Shown in pieces: positions 22,662 to 33,301 of a stretch of DNA of 64,000 nt. Source of the DNA: Lotus japonicus (Eukaryota; Streptophyta; Magnoliopsida; Fabales; Fabaceae); NCBI RefSeq assembly GCF_012489685.1, contig NC_080046.1, forward strand, positions 24,507,038-24,571,037, written 5' to 3'. A program made the position numbers and the translations under genes. The first letter of the stretch is position 1. Every line of letters begins with the position of its first letter. The notes under the pieces were generated by a model that was not told the DNA's origin, did no database searches, and saw nothing but the letters and a program-made list of their open reading frames with translations.

Positions 22662-23824
22662 TCTATCGACTTGGCTTAGTGCTAGTAGGATTTGTCGTCA
22701 TAAACGTCGTTGTGGACGTCCCCATCCAATTTGTTTTTCAAAAATTCAGTTTTGAAATTCTGAGCTAAAAATATTGACCAAAATACCCCTGCGACAGTTT
22801 TAACCCGATAATTTTTCTGAGAGTTTCCCTGGCCTAGATATCGCCTAAGAATACCTAGGAATTGATTTAGATCGAAGAAAAAGTTCGAAAACCCTATTTT
22901 CCATAGTGGCCGAAACCTATTTGCTTGGGTACCGTGTCCAAAAATAATTTTTGGGTCTCTATGACCTGAGCCATTGCGTAGCTCTTTCAATTGTCGAAAT
23001 TTTGGCGCCGGTTTCGTGTCATTCCGAGTTCTGTAGCTCGAGTTATGCACGTTTTAGCGAATAAAGTGTTTTTGCACAAAACTTGAATCGAGTCAAAACT
23101 CATCCATTCGGGGAAAGCCCTTTCATTCGTGCCTAAGTGTTGTACTCTGAAGTTTCTTGAGCTTTGTCTAACTCTAGTTAGTATTGTTTCGATTATGTCG
23201 ACTTAATTTGATTGATTTCTGCTTTGTTTGCTCTAAGGTTCGTTTGTGGAAACCTTGGGCTTGACTGAACAAGCTTGTGAGCGAGACCTGCACCGCGAGA
23301 CTAGAACAACTCGAGGTTAGGGCAACTTACTTACTAGCTATCTCCTTGTAGGCGTCGATCAATTCGACTGGGTTATTGTGTTGATATTGAATATTGCTTG
23401 GATATTGTTTATCGCTTTATGGAAAAATGTTTTCTGAGAGGCTTCGGCCGTTTGCTGGTTAATCTAGGATGTGTTGGAATATGCTGTTTATGCTTATTGA
23501 TTGCGCTGGTTTAGTTATGCTATTCCACTTATATCTGTGATACTGATGAGTGAGGATAACGGGCAAGTCATGCCGAATTTTATGAGATTTTTGAGAGAGT
23601 TCGAAAGGACGAACGGAGTTCGGACCTTGTTATGTTTTAATGGATCGAGACCTTCTCAAGGAATTGTTTGGGATTATGGGATCCCTGAAACTTATAGGAA
23701 GTATTATAAGATTAAAAGAAACCTATTTTCTCAAGGAAAACTCATAAGACATTAATCAATCTCTAAAACCATTGAATAATGGTAACAACCTTAGATAAGA
23801 GCTTGGAGCTTGAATATTAGTTTG

Positions 23825-24040
23825 AAAGATGAGAAGGGTCGCCGAGTCCAAGTTTAGAAGAAACTTACAAGTTTCCGAGTATGTTGATACTCTTTTGCTC
23901 GATGAGCAGTTTATTGTTTGACTATCTAAAGTTTAGCCGGAAATTATAAGTTTCCAAGTACTTCGGTACTCTTCGCTCGATGAGCAGTTTATTGTTTGGC
24001 TATCTAAAGTTTAGCCGGGAACTATGAGTTCCAAGTTCAT
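23825..24040 (+). repeat. ~79-bp repeats with UUCG-type hairpin (E2 5' LTR)
   Basis: Two to three diverged units containing GCTCGATGAGCAGTTTATTG and CTAAAGTTTAGCCGG. Each carries a stem-loop: GAGTAT-GTTG-ATACTC at 23877-23892 and AGTAC-TTCG-GTACT at 23957-23970. The second has a C(UUCG)G loop, known as an exceptionally stable RNA tetraloop. E3 has three such units. Confidence 0.8.
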
Positions 24041-24109
24041 TCTTTCTTCTTTTGATTAATTCATTTTGTCGCATAATCGACATTATCTTCGGCTTAACGG
24101 GCGCGAATC

Positions 24110-24510
24110 CTTATGTTCAACCCGACGGGTTGGACCGATTCGGCAATAATCGTTTGACACGCGTGAATCCTTATATTCAATCCGAGGGATTGGATCGATT
24201 CGGCGGTAGTCACTCGGGCACGCGTGAATCCTTATATTCAATCCGATGGATTGGATCGATTCAGCCATCGCCATATAAACTCGCGTGAGTCCGTGAGTTC
24301 AATCCGAGGGATTGGACCGATTCAGCGATAATCTTTCGACACGCGCGGATCCTTATATTCAATCCGAGGGATTGGATCGATTCGGCGATAGTCATTAGAC
24401 GCGCGCAACGTCCGTATGTTCGACTCTAATGAGAGAACCGACTTGGCGTTGTCATTTACTGCGTGTGCGAGTCCTTGTGTTCGACCCAATGGGTTGGATC
24501 GACTTGACAT
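24110..24510 (+). repeat. Seven-unit ~60.6-bp hairpin array (E2 5' LTR)
   Basis: Tandem units starting at about 60-61-bp intervals. The stem-loops are at 24118-24132 (CAACCC-GAC-GGGTTG), 24178-24192, 24239-24253, 24300-24314 and 24360-24374 (CAATCC-GAG/GAT-GGATTG), a weaker one near 24421, and 24482-24496 (CGACCC-AAT-GGGTTG). The fourth base pair changes from T-A to C-G with both sides changed together. Equivalent arrays are at 18570-18990, 31995-32395 and 38165-38585. E3 lacks the array. Confidence 0.9.
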
Positions 24511-25418
24511 GCCTATTTTTGGGATCAACGTTTGAATTGACATTGCATGCATACATGCACCCAATATGGAATTGTTGAGATAATGCTTATTGTATTGTTG
24601 AGATATTATTCATTGAATTGTTATTAGAGCCTTGATAACATGCTAAGTATATACCTTAGGGTAGGCAATACAGAACATATAAATATATATATACAACATA
24701 TATATATACATACCCCCTTATTCTTCACATGCTGTTTGTATTATCTACTATATTCCGTGAGTTGACCCTAGCGCCGTGGCTTTGTTTGTATGTTTGTGTT
24801 TGGGCGGTCGGCCTGCTGCCAGACGTTCAACAGATGATTCAAGAAGGTTCGTCGTTCGGGGAGGACCCGGAGCGAAATGACTACTACTGAGCCTTCGACG
24901 TGGACCCGGACTTCATGGAAGATCAGATGAGGGTCGAAGATAGTGGTGTAGGATATGGGTGGTTAGAGTTACTGATTTTGGTTGTCATGGTCATAGCTCT
25001 GATTCATCAGTTGTATTTTGGGGCAGGGTAGGTTCCCGACTATTAGCTTTTTGTGTGATTCCCTTCCATGAGGATCACAGGGAGTTTGTCGGACGTAGGA
25101 AGTCTTTTGAGGCCGTTTTGGGCCGACTTACTTTCGTTGGAGGACTGTACTCAGAATACTTAACCTTTGTTTTAGTTTGTACATATTTGGCCACGGGCAC
25201 TACCTTTCCGTCACTGGAGGTCACTCGTGACGATGTTTAGTTGCAGCGAGGGCTGTGCTTGTATTGTATATTAATCGCTGTTAATCGCGATTGGGTTGAG
25301 TCTTTATTTCGACAAGTCTTTTTATTTAAACAAAACAAAAAAAAAATACCTGCTTTTTTCCGCTTTATTTTATTTTGAGTTACTAAAGTGACGCCACCGA
25401 AATCGGGGTGTTACATTG

Positions 25419-25430
25419 TGGTATCAGAGC
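25419..25430 (+). other. E2 primer-binding site (tRNA-Met type)
   Basis: TGGTATCAGAGC, complementary to the 3' end of plant initiator tRNA-Met, three bases after the LTR. This is the usual PBS for plant chromoviruses. Confidence 0.93.
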
Positions 25431-25627
25431 TTAGTCGAGTCTTTTGGGAGCCGTGGGAAATAGGTCTTCTGTGCTAGGTTGTGTGACTCTGCAAAGAGTA
25501 AAAATTGATTGTCTGCCAAGCGATTTTTCGCTTAGAATTGATTGAAGTTAGTACTTAATCATATTGTATAGTTATGCTAGATGCTATCTTATGGTTAGTA
25601 CTAACTGTTTGTTTAACTAAACAGAAC

Positions 25628-26824
25628 ATGGAGAACATGAACCAACTCGCTGGGGCAATGACTGCTATGGCCCAGGCAATGACAAATCAAACTGCGGAGA
25701 ACGCTCAGTTGCGTGCTGACAAAGCTGAACGTGAGCGACATAAGCGGGAGAGGGAGGTAGCCCTGGACCAGAATAGGGGATTGAATGATTTTAGAAGGCA
25801 GGATCCACCCAAGTTCACAGGTGGGACTGACCCGGACAATGCGGATCTATGGATCCAAGAGATTGAGAAGATTTTCGAAGTACTACAGACTAGTGAAGGG
25901 GCCAAGGTGGGCCTGGCAACTTATCTGCTGCTGGGCGATGCTGAGTACTGGTGGAGGGGTACCAGAGGAATGATGGAAGCAAATAATGTGGAAGTGAACT
26001 GGGCTTCATTTCGTGCTGCTTTTCTGGAGAAGTATTTTCCAGATAGTGCTCGTGACGAGCGTGAGGCACAGTTTCTGACTCTTCGTCAGGGTAGCATGTC
26101 CATTCCGGAATATGCTGCTAAGCTGGAATCGTTGGCCAAACACTTTCGATTCTTCCGCAATGGGGTTGATGAACCCTACATGTGCAAACGCTTTGTGAAT
26201 GGGCTGAGGCCTGACATTGAGGACTCAGTGAAACCGTTGGGAATCATGCGCTTCCAGTCCTTGGTTGAGAAAGCCACAGAAGTGGAGTTAATGAAGAACA
26301 AGAGGTTGAATCGTGCTGGAACTGGAGGACCAGTAAGGTCAGGTCCTCAGAACTATAAAGGAAGAGGTAAATTCCAACAGAAGAAGCCGTATCAACGCCC
26401 TTTGAGGGAAGGTTTTACCTCGGGGCAGTATAAGCCCATAAATGCTACCGGAGGAACAGGAAACAAGACTTCGGGCCAAGGAGTAACGTGTTACAGGTGC
26501 AAGAAGGTGGGGCACTACTCTAACAAGTGTCCAGACGGGGGACCTCTATGTTTCAATTGCAACCGTCCGGGGCATCAAGCCAAGGATTGCAATGTAACCA
26601 GGGTTGAGCCATCTGTGCCTACGGTGAGAGGAAGACATCCTGCTGCACGGGGAGGAGTCTATGTCTCGTGCGGCGAGGGAGCTGGTAGACTAGTCAGAGG
26701 AGAGCACACGAACGATGGTAACCTTCTAACTATTCCTTCTCATTCTAGGATAACATGCTTTATTACTCTCGTAGAACGTGCAACACACCTAACTTGCCTT
26801 TACTGTCAAGCTTTGACTTTATAG
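25628..26824 (+). CDS. gag: E2 Gag polyprotein (open), degenerate protease start
   Basis: 398 codons. Gag packages element RNA into virus-like particles. The start is set at 25628 (MENMNQLAGAM), just after the leader; an upstream ATG at 25574 is in frame but adds a hydrophobic leader not typical of Gag. Residues ~55-240 form the retrotransposon Gag core (DPPKFTGGTDPDNADLWIQE, AEYWWRG, FLEKYFPDSARDEREAQFL, GLRPDI). Two CCHC zinc knuckles follow: CYRCKKVGHYSNKC (~residues 296-309) and CFNCNRPGHQAKDC. After PAARGGVY the sequence aligns loosely with the start of a chromovirus protease, but the expected Asp-Ser-Gly is replaced by SHSRIT, so protease activity is unlikely, and the frame stops at 26824. 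Codon 102 is Leu where E1 has Arg. It could still make particles with help from a complete element. Confidence 0.9.
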   Translation: MENMNQLAGAMTAMAQAMTNQTAENAQLRADKAERERHKREREVALDQNRGLNDFRRQDPPKFTGGTDPDNADLWIQEIEKIFEVLQTSEGAKVGLATYLLLGDAEYWWRGTRGMMEANNVEVNWASFRAAFLEKYFPDSARDEREAQFLTLRQGSMSIPEYAAKLESLAKHFRFFRNGVDEPYMCKRFVNGLRPDIEDSVKPLGIMRFQSLVEKATEVELMKNKRLNRAGTGGPVRSGPQNYKGRGKFQQKKPYQRPLREGFTSGQYKPINATGGTGNKTSGQGVTCYRCKKVGHYSNKCPDGGPLCFNCNRPGHQAKDCNVTRVEPSVPTVRGRHPAARGGVYVSCGEGAGRLVRGEHTNDGNLLTIPSHSRITCFITLVERATHLTCLYCQALTL

Positions 26825-28160
26825 TTATTACGCCTAATAATACTTTATTTGACCGTTGCTCGTGTTTAAACTATAGAAGTTACACGAGGTTTAGAATAAC
26901 ACGTTAAGCCTAGAAAGTAGTCTTGCACCGATGCGTTTAACAAAGGAGCTAGAAGTTGAAGAATGAATCTCCGAGAGATTCCGTATGGATAGTATACGTA
27001 TGGTGTCGAGAGTGTGTAGTTCCGTAGCGGCATCATTGAGGATTTAATATCAGGGTAATTGTGACTACTGGATGATAGGAACTCATTGACTGTTCCAGTG
27101 GGTTTTTCTAAATCTTCACCTTCGATGTATTAGGCCTGATCAACTTAATATTGAGGGGGTGATATTCGGAATCAGAACTGGCAATGGACTTTGATAGATG
27201 GATTGGTAAGGTTGATTTGATTGGATCGAGGATTAGTTGACTTGGGAGGTAAAGTTCGTGTGAAGTATTTGTTTGCTTGCGAAGGAGTTATAGTTTTAAG
27301 AAAAGGATATTCATTTAAGAAGTATTGAAGAATTAAAGGACATTTGAGGTCCAAACTTGGTGAAAGTTTAGGTTTAAGTCTATAATTCTTGCCTTAAGTG
27401 TTTAGGACTCAAAGTTTGTCAGGTCTTGAAACGAGAGACTAAGTATCGGATTGATTGGAGGACGATCTAGTTACAGAAATAAAGAGTTAGTATTAAGATG
27501 AATACTTGAGGTTGTTATATGTGGACAAATTTCTTAGAGTCTAAGAGTGAATGGGACTTTGTTATGAAGTCCGATGTTGCATGCTGGGGTTAGCAAGTGA
27601 TTTTCACTAAGTTGAATGAGGGTCTTAGGGTTAAGATTGACCTTGGGAGGTGAAAATCATGTACGAATAAGATATTTAGTGGTGTTAGCATTAACGATTG
27701 TAGTTAAACCTCAGAATGTTGAGGGATCGGATGATAAAATGACTAGTTAAGTTTCCCGAGGTACAGTTATGATTTGATCTTCTAGGGAATAAGTTCGGAT
27801 TTGGGGGAAGTGTTAAGGATTTTAGGTAATTGTAAAGTGGGTTGTGAATAAGTGAAGGTTGGTTTTATGGTTCGGGTAAGGGAAGTCTCGAAAAAGGGGA
27901 GATGACAATGATGGATTGTAAGATATTGATATGATGATTAGCTTATAAGTTGTTGATGAACGGATGTTAAAAGGGATTGGGTCTAGCGATGCACAAGGTA
28001 TCAAGACTTGAGTCGAGTTTTAATTTGAATGATGACTAAGTAGAAGATTGATTTCATGGTGCGAATGAGGATAGTTACGAAGTTGGAATCGACGTTAATG
28101 GACTAGTAGATTCCAAGGGAATAGTTCGTCTATGAGTTATAGAGCGATCGAGTTAAGTTT
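26825..28160 (+). other. E2 non-coding filler replacing PR-RT-RNase H
   Basis: About 1.34 kb where ~2 kb of protease, reverse transcriptase and RNase H coding would be expected. I found no RT motifs in any frame; short ORFs of ~60 codons on the minus strand are not recognisable. The same filler is present in E1 (34513-35854) and, with point changes, in E3 (49160-50495), so it was fixed before the subfamilies split. It is G/T-rich on the plus strand (many GGATTGG, TTGAGGG, GTTAAG words). Origin unknown. Confidence 0.85.
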
Positions 28161-28166
28161 TGAATC

Positions 28167-29431
28167 ATGAGTGGAGGTCACAAAAGCAAGTTGAGCATTC
28201 ACCCTGGAAGGAAAAAGATGTATCAGGACTTGAAGGTGAATTTTTGGTGGCCAGGGATGAAGAGACAAGTGGCAGGATATGTAGCTGCATGTTTAATCTG
28301 TCAGAAGGCGAAGGTGGAACATCAGAAATCTTCAGGTATGCTACAGAGCTTGGATGTACCTCAATGGAAATGGGATAGCATATCGATGGATTTTGTCGTG
28401 GCGTTGCCAAGAACTCAAAAAGGATATGATTCGATTTGGGTAGTCGTGGATCGATTGACTAAGTCGGCTCATTTCATACCTGTGAGGACCACGTACAACG
28501 TGGAGAAGCTATCAGAGATATATATAGCTGAGATTGTGCGACTTCATGGAGTGCCAATAAGTATCGTTTCCGATAGAGACCCGAAGTTTACTTCACATTT
28601 GTGGGGAGCTATTCATAATGCTTTGGGAACGAGGCTGAGATTAAGTTCTGCTTATCATCCACAGACTGATGGGCAAACTGAGAGAGAACTATCCAATCAT
28701 TGGAGGATTTGCTACGAGCTTGCGTGTTAGGCAACAAGGGCAGTTGGGATACCCTAATGCCACTGATTGAGTTCACATACAACAACAGTTTTCATACGAC
28801 TATAGGCATGGCACCGTATGAGGCATTGTATGGCCGCAAGTGTAGAACACCTTTATGTTGGTATCAAGATGGAGAGAATTTGTTAGTAGGACCGGAACTT
28901 CTGCAACAGACAACTGAGAAGATTAAACAGATCAGGGAGAAGATGAAGGCTTCTCAGAGTAGACAGAAGAGCTATGCAGATCAAAGGCGCAGAACCCTGG
29001 AATTCGAAGAAGGAGATCATGTGTTTCTGCGAGTTACCCAGACTACAGGAGTTGGTCGAGCAATCAAGTCAAGAAAGCTGACGCCAAAGTTCATTGGACC
29101 TTATCAGATTACTCGTCGTGTAGGACCGGTAGCTTATCAGATCGCATTACCGCCTTTTCTATCAAACGTTCACGATGTATTCCATGTGTCACAACTGCGG
29201 AAGTATATTGCTGATCCGACGCACGTCATCGAGCTGGATGACATTGAGTTGAAGGATAACTTGTCTTTCGAGACACCGCCAATCAGCATTGGTGACACAA
29301 GGGTAAAGCAGTTGAGGGGTAAAGAGATCGAGTTAGTGAAGGTTATTTGGAACAAGGACACCGGCGATGCAACGTGGGAGCTGAAGGAAAAGATCAAGGA
29401 ACAGTATCCAGAACTTTTTACTGACCCTTAA
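28167..29431 (+). pseudogene. int: E2 integrase with chromodomain, one frameshift
   Basis: The integrase joins element DNA to the chromosome; a C-terminal chromodomain steers chromoviruses to heterochromatin. Visible in order: the His part of the HHCC zinc site (GHKSKLSIHPG), then CLICQKAK; the catalytic core with first Asp in SISMDFVVALPR, second Asp in VSDRDPKF, and Glu expected in the TER...SLEDLL helix; GPY/F module (FIGPYQITRRVGPVAYQI); chromodomain-like end (VKVIWNKDTGDATWEL ... YPELF). An extra GA in ACTGAGAGAGAAC (about 28678-28690) shifts frame right at the Glu region; the rest is open in the next frame from 28700. E1 has the same lesion, so these copies moved with integrase from elsewhere. 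E3 lacks this lesion. Confidence 0.92.
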
Positions 29432-29448
29432 GTTTCGAGGTCGAAACT

Positions 29449-29468
29449 TTCTTTTTGGAGGGTAGTAA
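29449..29468 (+). other. E2 polypurine tract
   Basis: TTTCTTTTTGGAGGGTAGTA directly before the 3' LTR; the purine run GGAGGG primes plus-strand DNA synthesis. It is conserved in E1 and E3. Confidence 0.85.
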
Positions 29469-32400
29469 TGTAAGGCCCAAGTTTTAACGCTTTGGATAAG
29501 TGAATAAAATAAAAAAGTTATTTGATTAAGATAAATTTGGGAAGGAAAGAGGTTCAGGAAAAGTCCAAGAATGTATCGAAAAACCGAAAGAGTTATAGCA
29601 CGACTAACATACGCTTAATCCTAGGTCAAAGGTATTAGTGAATAGTTAATTTACGTTTTAGGACACGATGGAAACTAATTCCAAAAATCCTCAGAGAAAT
29701 GTTAGAACTTCTCTTTTCCGTCCTTAAACAACCATTTCGATGCGAAATCCTGGAAAGTACGAACGTCAAATTCCAATTCTCGGAAGTTTGCCGAAACGGA
29801 ATCCCTGATAGTTCGAGAAAACCTAAGATCGACAGACGATGAAGACTTTTTCTATTCGGAGCTGCAAAAGAAGATTCCACCCGCGTTCTCCTATTTCTCT
29901 CGTCAATTCTGATCTTTCTTCAGAAGGAAGTTTTCTCATCCGACGATCACTGCAAAAAGTAGTTTTTCGGGATAAACCGACTTACACCGACTTATGCCGA
30001 TCTTGGATCTTCTGGTTTAATTCCAAGAATCCTATTTTGAGTTCTGGAATTCTGTCGCCAGAACCTATCTTAGAATTTACAGAGGAATGCACAGGAAAAA
30101 TCGGAATCGCGAAATAATCATTTTCCCGCGTTTTCCATTTCCTATATATACTTTGAAAAATAGAAAAAAACAAAAAAAAACCATCACCTGCACCCATTTT
30201 GGCCGTGGCTTTCAAGGAGGAAGGAGGAGAAGAAGAGTTTTTCCGTTTCTTGCCCGTTTGCTTCACCGATCGTCACTAATCGAAGACCTCGAGGTAGGTA
30301 ATCTATACTCTCCTTCGAATCGTCGTTTCTGTCCATTTCTCCTGCGACTTTCTGAGTTCAAAATTTTGAGGTTTTTGAAAAACTGTTCAAATCAGTTGAT
30401 TTCAGCGTCTAAACTTCTTCCCTGCATGCTCCTGAGCGTGTTCTGCGGATTAGATTTTGTCAAATGTCGACGAAATGCCGCCGGAATCAATTTCTACCCT
30501 AAATACCCATTTTTCGGCAAAGTCGCAACCTTTACGCTCTAATCTATCGACTTGGCTTAGTGCTAGTAGGATTTGTCGTCATAAACGTCGTTGTGGACGT
30601 CCCCATCCAATTTGTTTTTCAAAAATTCAGTTTTGAAATTCTGAGCTAAAAATATTGACCAAAATACCCCTGCGACAGTTTTAACCCGATAATTTTTCTG
30701 AGAGTTTCCCTGGCCTAGATATCGCCTAAGAATACCTAGGAATTGATTTAGATCGAAGAAAAAGTTCGAAAACCCTATTTTCCATAGTGGCCGAAACCTA
30801 TTTGCTTGGGTACCGTGTCCAAAAATAATTTTTGGGTCTCTATGACCTGAGCCATTGCGTAGCTCTTTCAATTGTCGAAATTTTGGCGCCGGTTTCGTGT
30901 CATTCCGAGTTCTGTAGCTCGAGTTATGCACGTTTTAGCGAATAAAGTGTTTTTGCACAAAACTTGAATCGAGTCAAAACTCATCCATTCGGGGAAAGCC
31001 CTTTCATTCGTGCCTAAGTGTTGTACTCTGAAGTTTCTTGAGCTTTGTCTAACTCTAGTTAGTATTGTTTCGATTATGTCGACTTAATTTGATTGATTTC
31101 TGCTTTGTTTGCTCTAAGGTTCGTTTGTGGAAACCTTGGGCTTGACTGAACAAGCTTGTGAGCGAGACCTGCACCGCGAGACTAGAACAACTCGAGGTTA
31201 GGGCAACTTACTTACTAGCTATCTCCTTGTAGGCGTCGATCAATTCGACTGGGTTATTGTGTTGATATTGAATATTGCTTGGATATTGTTTATCGCTTTA
31301 TGGAAAAATGTTTTCTGAGAGGCTTCGGCCGTTTGCTGGTTAATCTAGGATGTGTTGGAATATGCTGTTTATGCTTATTGATTGCGCTGGTTTAGTTATG
31401 CTATTCCACTTATATCTGTGATACTGATGAGTGAGGATAACGGGCAAGTCATGCCGAATTTTATGAGATTTTTGAGAGAGTTCGAAAGGACGAACGGAGT
31501 TCGGACCTTGTTATGTTTTAATGGATCGAGACCTTCTCAAGGAATTGTTTGGGATTATGGGATCCCTGAAACTTATAGGAAGTATTATAAGATTAAAAGA
31601 AACCTATTTTCTCAAGGAAAACTCATAAGACATTAATCAATCTCTAAAACCATTGAATAATGGTAACAACCTTAGATAAGAGCTTGGAGCTTGAATATTA
31701 GTTTGAAAGATGAGAAGGGTCGCCGAGTCCAAGTTTAGAAGAAACTTACAAGTTTCCGAGTATGTTGATACTCTTTTGCTCGATGAGCAGTTTATTGTTT
31801 GACTATCTAAAGTTTAGCCGGAAATTATAAGTTTCCAAGTACTTCGGTACTCTTCGCTCGATGAGCAGTTTATTGTTTGGCTATCTAAAGTTTAGCCGGG
31901 AACTATGAGTTCCAAGTTCATTCTTTCTTCTTTTGATTAATTCATTTTGTCGCATAATCGACATTATCTTCGGCTTAACGGGCGCGAATCCTTATGTTCA
32001 ACCCGACGGGTTGGACCGATTCGGCAATAATCGTTTGACACGCGTGAATCCTTATATTCAATCCGAGGGATTGGATCGATTCGGCGGTAGTCACTCGGGC
32101 ACGCGTGAATCCTTATATTCAATCCGATGGATTGGATCGATTCAGCCATCGCCATATAAACTCGCGTGAGTCCGTGAGTTCAATCCGAGGGATTGGACCG
32201 ATTCAGCGATAATCTTTCGACACGCGCGGATCCTTATATTCAATCCGAGGGATTGGATCGATTCGGCGATAGTCATTAGACGCGCGCAACGTCCGTATGT
32301 TCGACTCTAATGAGAGAACCGACTTGGCGTTGTCATTTACTGCGTGTGCGAGTCCTTGTGTTCGACCCAATGGGTTGGATCGACTTGACATGCCTATTTT

Positions 32401-33296
32401 TGGGATCAACGTTTGAATTGACATTGCATGCATACATGCACCCAATATGGAATTGTTGAGATAATGCTTATTGTATTGTTGAGATATTATTCATTGAATT
32501 GTTATTAGAGCCTTGATAACATGCTAAGTATATACCTTAGGGTAGGCAATACAGAACATATAAATATATATATACAACATATATATATACATACCCCCTT
32601 ATTCTTCACATGCTGTTTGTATTATCTACTATATTCCGTGAGTTGACCCTAGCGCCGTGGCTTTGTTTGTATGTTTGTGTTTGGGCGGTCGGCCTGCTGC
32701 CAGACGTTCAACAGATGATTCAAGAAGGTTCGTCGTTCGGGGAGGACCCGGAGCGAAATGACTACTACTGAGCCTTCGACGTGGACCCGGACTTCATGGA
32801 AGATCAGATGAGGGTCGAAGATAGTGGTGTAGGATATGGGTGGTTAGAGTTACTGATTTTGGTTGTCATGGTCATAGCTCTGATTCATCAGTTGTATTTT
32901 GGGGCAGGGTAGGTTCCCGACTATTAGCTTTTTGTGTGATTCCCTTCCATGAGGATCACAGGGAGTTTGTCGGACGTAGGAAGTCTTTTGAGGCCGTTTT
33001 GGGCCGACTTACTTTCGTTGGAGGACTGTACTCAGAATACTTAACCTTTGTTTTAGTTTGTACATATTTGGCCACGGGCACTACCTTTCCGTCACTGGAG
33101 GTCACTCGTGACGATGTTTAGTTGCAGCGAGGGCTGTGCTTGTATTGTATATTAATCGCTGTTAATCGCGATTGGGTTGAGTCTTTATTTCGACAAGTCT
33201 TTTTATTTAAACAAAACAAAAAAAAAATACCTGCTTTTTTCCGCTTTATTTTATTTTGAGTTACTAAAGTGACGCCACCGAAATCGGGGTGTTACA
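29469..33296 (+). repeat. E2 3' LTR
   Basis: 3,828 bp, one base longer than the 5' LTR, in an A run near 30170. It contains the same TATA-like box (about 30143-30150), leader ORF and hairpin arrays. It ends at GTTACA before the second AGCTC. Confidence 0.95.
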
Positions 33297-33301
33297 AGCT
33301 C

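Larger units (their letters stand above)
21589..25415 (+). repeat. E2 5' LTR
   Basis: 3,827 bp. With the TATA-like box near 22263, U3 would be only ~0.7 kb and the transcribed R-U5 part ~3.1 kb, an unusually long leader. That leader holds the 94-codon ORF, two hairpin-bearing repeat arrays and several small ORFs. It ends at GGGTGTTACA before the PBS. Confidence 0.95.
21589..33296 (+). mobile_element. E2: non-autonomous chromovirus LTR element inside E1
   Basis: 11,708-bp plus-strand element of the same family as E1. LTRs at 21589-25415 and 29469-33296. TSD AGCTC at 21584-21588 and 33297-33301. It has a PBS, open gag, 1.3-kb non-coding filler, frameshifted integrase-chromodomain and PPT. It lacks RT and RNase H, so it must be copied by proteins supplied in trans. 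It differs from E1 at gag codon 102 (Leu in E2, Arg in E1) and at homopolymer runs; I noticed almost no other differences. Its two LTRs differ by one base in an A run near 22280/30170. Confidence 0.96.

Noticed and set aside
24110..24510. CRISPR-like regular array (~60-bp period)
   Set aside because: Units are contiguous and wholly diverged copies, with no repeat/spacer division, inside a plant LTR.
28165..28410. ORFs in other frames across the integrase start (81 and 72 codons), repeated in E1 and E3
   Set aside because: Shadows of integrase coding sequence.
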